Below are positions 61,988 through 64,000 of a stretch of DNA of 64,000 nucleotides, piece by piece. How positions within the stretch are numbered: position 1 is the stretch's first letter; each line of letters begins with the position of its first letter. The translations under genes were made by a program, and so were the position numbers. Below the pieces are notes generated by a model that worked only from the letters and a program-made list of their open reading frames with translations, was not told the origin of the DNA and did not search any database. The DNA is from JAJDFU01 sp964640855 (GTDB taxonomy: Bacteria; Bacteroidota; Bacteroidia; Chitinophagales; Saprospiraceae), in the NCBI GenBank assembly GCA_964640855.1, contig CAZXIX010000008.1:1-64000 (forward strand). Reading direction: 5' to 3'.

Positions 61988-62398
61988 ATGGACTTGGAAG
62001 AATTGGTAGCGGTAAGCGGTTTACCGGGCCTGTACCGAATGGCCGCCAACCGGAATAACGGGCTGATCGTCGAGGATCTGGAGACCGGAAAACGAAGGTT
62101 TGCCTCTTCCCGCAAACACAATTTTACTCCGCTTGCCTCGATAGGCATTTTTACAGACGACGGTGATTCCGTCCCTCTAAAGGATGTTTTCCGGAATATG
62201 AAGGATCAGTTGCAGGACAATCCTCCGGTGGACCCGAATGCCGATAGAGAAACCCTGTTCGAGTACTTCGATGATATTTTACCCAATTACGATCGCGAGC
62301 GGGTGTATCCGAAGGATATTAAAAAGATCATTACCTGGTTCGATTTCCTCCAGGCCCATGGCTGGACGGGAGAAGAACTCTCGCAAGAGGAGGAATAA
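61988..62398 (+). CDS. DUF5606 family protein
   Basis: 136 aa, cytoplasmic, no known function. Bacteroidota-specific pattern: M-D-L-E-E-L-V-A-V-S-G-L-P-G-L-Y-R, then Y-F-D-x-I-L-P-N-Y-D-R-E-R-V-Y-P-K-D-I-K-K-I-I-T-W-F. Acidic. The gene stands alone. Confidence 0.82.
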   Translation: MDLEELVAVSGLPGLYRMAANRNNGLIVEDLETGKRRFASSRKHNFTPLASIGIFTDDGDSVPLKDVFRNMKDQLQDNPPVDPNADRETLFEYFDDILPNYDRERVYPKDIKKIITWFDFLQAHGWTGEELSQEEE

Positions 62399-62459
62399 GA
62401 CACAGGGCCAGCCTGAATTTTATTTCGCGGTCAAATCCGCCGCGTTTTTCAAGTGTACT

Positions 62460-63209
62460 TTACCATTCGGCAAAAGGATCCCGCTCCAATCCAACCGAAG
62501 AAAGATCCATGCCTCCCTGGAGATTCTGGATCCGAACTCCCAGGTCCTTGCCCAAGGAGCCCCCGTGCCAGGTTGCCACCAAAGCCCCCGTCTGGAGGGT
62601 GTCCCACTGCGACCAGCTCGTTTCAATGCCTCCGATCGGCAGAACGCTCACCCACATTTGCCAGGCATAGGGTCGATTATTTTCATCCAGCAACCAGAGG
62701 TAGGCATCTCCCGGAGTGACTCCTCCGCTGTTGTATTGGACCAACAGGGCCTGTTCGCCCTCGTTTCGCTTCACCAGAAACCGTTCTGTGCCCGGATCAA
62801 AGGCTTTGACTACGGCATTGAGCCAAAAGGAATCGTTGCAAAAGAAACCGTAGGCCTTTTTCACCGCCTCATCCCGGGCCTTACCCGAAAGAGGCTCTTC
62901 TCCCTGCCAGGCCTTCCCGCTGATCGCGTTCGGATCCAGCAATACCCGGGATCCTTCCCAGCGTACTTCGACCAGATGGCGCTCTTTTTCCCAGACATAA
63001 TCATGCATCCCCATAAAGGTCCAGCGTACCCAGCGGGTAGAATCCCAGGCCGTCTTGTTGACAGCTTCCATCATTTCCCGGGCGAGTTGGTCCGCTGCTT
63101 CGCCGGACGTTCCCTTTGGCAGAGGCTTGTGGAGGATCCAGCCAAGGATCACAACCAGCGCGGCCAGCGCCAGCAAAAACAGGCCCGCCCATTTCAGAAA
63201 CTTGATCAT
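62460..63209 (-). CDS. Hypothetical membrane-anchored protein
   Basis: 249 aa. One N-terminal membrane helix (LKWAGLFLLALAALVVILGWIL), then a Trp-rich soluble domain (DSTRWVRWTFMGMHDYVWEKE, GDAYLWLLDENNRPYAWQMWVSV) that faces the periplasm. No family recognised, but the pattern W-T-F-x-G-x-H and W-L-L-D suggests a conserved Bacteroidota protein. Divergent from the glycosyltransferase. Confidence 0.6.
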   Translation of the reverse strand: MIKFLKWAGLFLLALAALVVILGWILHKPLPKGTSGEAADQLAREMMEAVNKTAWDSTRWVRWTFMGMHDYVWEKERHLVEVRWEGSRVLLDPNAISGKAWQGEEPLSGKARDEAVKKAYGFFCNDSFWLNAVVKAFDPGTERFLVKRNEGEQALLVQYNSGGVTPGDAYLWLLDENNRPYAWQMWVSVLPIGGIETSWSQWDTLQTGALVATWHGGSLGKDLGVRIQNLQGGMDLSSVGLERDPFAEW

Positions 63210-63321
63210 ACCCTTCGATCTGTTGGTCAGCTAATGGAATGATTAGCTCGGAAAATGGTTCACTTTAACGAGGTGCTTTCCGCTTACCCCATGTTTACGG
63301 CAAAAGTTTATTTTTGCGCTC

Positions 63322-64000
63322 ATGTACAACGGAAAAAAGGTAATCGTGGTGCTCCCGGCCTATAATGCCGCCCGCACCCTCGAGAAAACCTACCAGGAAA
63401 TTCCCTTCGACATCGTTGATGAAGTTGTCCTTTGCGACGATGCCTCCCGGGATAACACCTCGGAATTGGCTCATGAGATCGGAATTGCTCATGTGATCAC
63501 CCACGAAATCAACAAGGGGTATGGCGGAAACCAGAAAAGCTTGTACAACAAAGCGCTGGAATTGGGAGGCGATATCGTGATCATGCTGCATCCCGACTAC
63601 CAATATACGCCCAAATTGATCCCTGCCATGGTCAACATCATCGGGGAGGACTTATACCCGGTCGTACTGGGTTCGAGGATACTTGGGCGGGGAGCCCTGG
63701 CGGGGGGCATGCCTCTTTACAAATATGTGGCCAACCGGTTTCTCACCCTGGTGCAGAACCTCCTGGTAAACTACAAGCTAAGCGAATACCATACCGGCTA
63801 TCGGGCATTCAGCCGGGAGGTGCTGGAGTCCATCGACTTCAACAACAACTCGGACGATTTTGTATTTGACAACGAGATGCTCTCGCAAATCATCTACAGT
63901 GGTTTTCAGATCGCCGAAGTAACTTGCCCGACCAAATACTTTGAGGAAGCTTCTTCCATTAATTTCCGGCGGAGTGTCCAATACGGCATAGGCGTCCTTC
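63322..64000 (+). CDS. Family 2 glycosyltransferase (truncated by window end)
   Basis: 226 residues visible, continuing beyond the window. GT2 motif VIVVLPAYNAARTLEKTYQEIP, D-D-A-S-R-D-N-T (sugar-nucleotide binding), then the catalytic region H-T-G-Y-R-A-F-S. Resembles polyprenol-phosphate glycosyltransferases (DPM1/GtrB-like). Start is ATG at 63322. Confidence 0.87.
   Translation, partial: MYNGKKVIVVLPAYNAARTLEKTYQEIPFDIVDEVVLCDDASRDNTSELAHEIGIAHVITHEINKGYGGNQKSLYNKALELGGDIVIMLHPDYQYTPKLIPAMVNIIGEDLYPVVLGSRILGRGALAGGMPLYKYVANRFLTLVQNLLVNYKLSEYHTGYRAFSREVLESIDFNNNSDDFVFDNEMLSQIIYSGFQIAEVTCPTKYFEEASSINFRRSVQYGIGVL

Noticed and set aside
1..64000. tRNA genes, rRNA, CRISPR arrays, prophage genes or an intact insertion sequence
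   Set aside because: I looked in the intergenic regions and saw no cloverleaf-like segments, regularly spaced repeats, phage genes or transposases. A covariance-model search was not possible, so small RNAs may be missed.

Overview
The window reads as a chromosomal segment of a member of the Bacteroidota, most likely a marine or environmental lineage near the Saprospiria (the class is inference). Evidence: a GldH-type gliding lipoprotein, a secreted enzyme with a type IX secretion (T9SS) sorting tail, Bacteroidota-restricted families (DUF5606- and DUF2911-like), an F-type ATP synthase cluster without atpD/atpC, a fused alpha/beta 2-oxoacid dehydrogenase E1, membrane-anchored AraC regulators, almost no Shine-Dalgarno sequences, and several TAnnTTTG -7 promoter elements. 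Genes are dense and typical of core plus light accessory metabolism. No tRNA, rRNA, CRISPR array, prophage or intact insertion sequence was recognised.

Layout. 0-2.5 kb: gldH, dnaJ and grpE (minus). 2.7-5.9 kb (plus): flavin reductase plus YciI-like lipoprotein, then a haloalkane dehalogenase with a perfect 20-nt operator-like palindrome and a TetR regulator with three inverted repeats in its leader. 5.9-12.7 kb (minus): sugar nucleotidyltransferase, then a tolC / membrane-fusion / RND efflux operon ending in a clear terminator. 12.9-14.6 kb: an AraC-type membrane regulator coupled to a small PD-(D/E)XK-like protein. 14.7-20.2 kb: atpB-E-F-H-A-G. 20.4-28.6 kb (minus): orphan molybdopterin oxidoreductase, UvrD-type helicase fused to an AddB-like Fe-S nuclease, a Crp/Fnr regulator and dnaX. 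28.7-33.1 kb (plus): nadE interrupted by a 10-N assembly gap, and a T9SS-secreted vanadium haloperoxidase-like enzyme. 33.2-43.8 kb (minus): redoxin, MCE protein, DD-carboxypeptidase, S9 peptidase, selD-mnmH (selenium to tRNA), FkbM methyltransferase, OYE-like reductase, ada, and glpF, which diverges from glpK-glpD (43.9-47.1 kb). 47.1-56 kb: a mixed block with a DUF2911 protein, an SDR, a degraded DUF3291 gene, a DinB-like protein, a second Crp/Fnr protein, a CrtI-like oxidoreductase, and a MarR regulator next to a frameshifted AhpD-like gene. 56.3-64 kb: penicillin-binding protein 1, a dienelactone-hydrolase-like lipoprotein, E1 alpha/beta, DUF5606 and a family-2 glycosyltransferase cut by the window end.

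Functional units supported by sequence: glycerol uptake and oxidation (glpF/glpK/glpD); tRNA selenouridine formation (selD and mnmH, overlapping); tripartite efflux; the membrane and most F1 subunits of ATP synthase; alkylation repair (ada plus an adjacent reductase); and two small regulator/enzyme modules with palindromic operators (dehalogenase/TetR, AhpD-like/MarR). No clearly novel multi-gene defence or biosynthetic system was found. The most check-worthy items are the two operator modules, the damaged AhpD-like gene, the small PD-(D/E)XK protein, and a transposon-end-like palindrome at about 48.1 kb.
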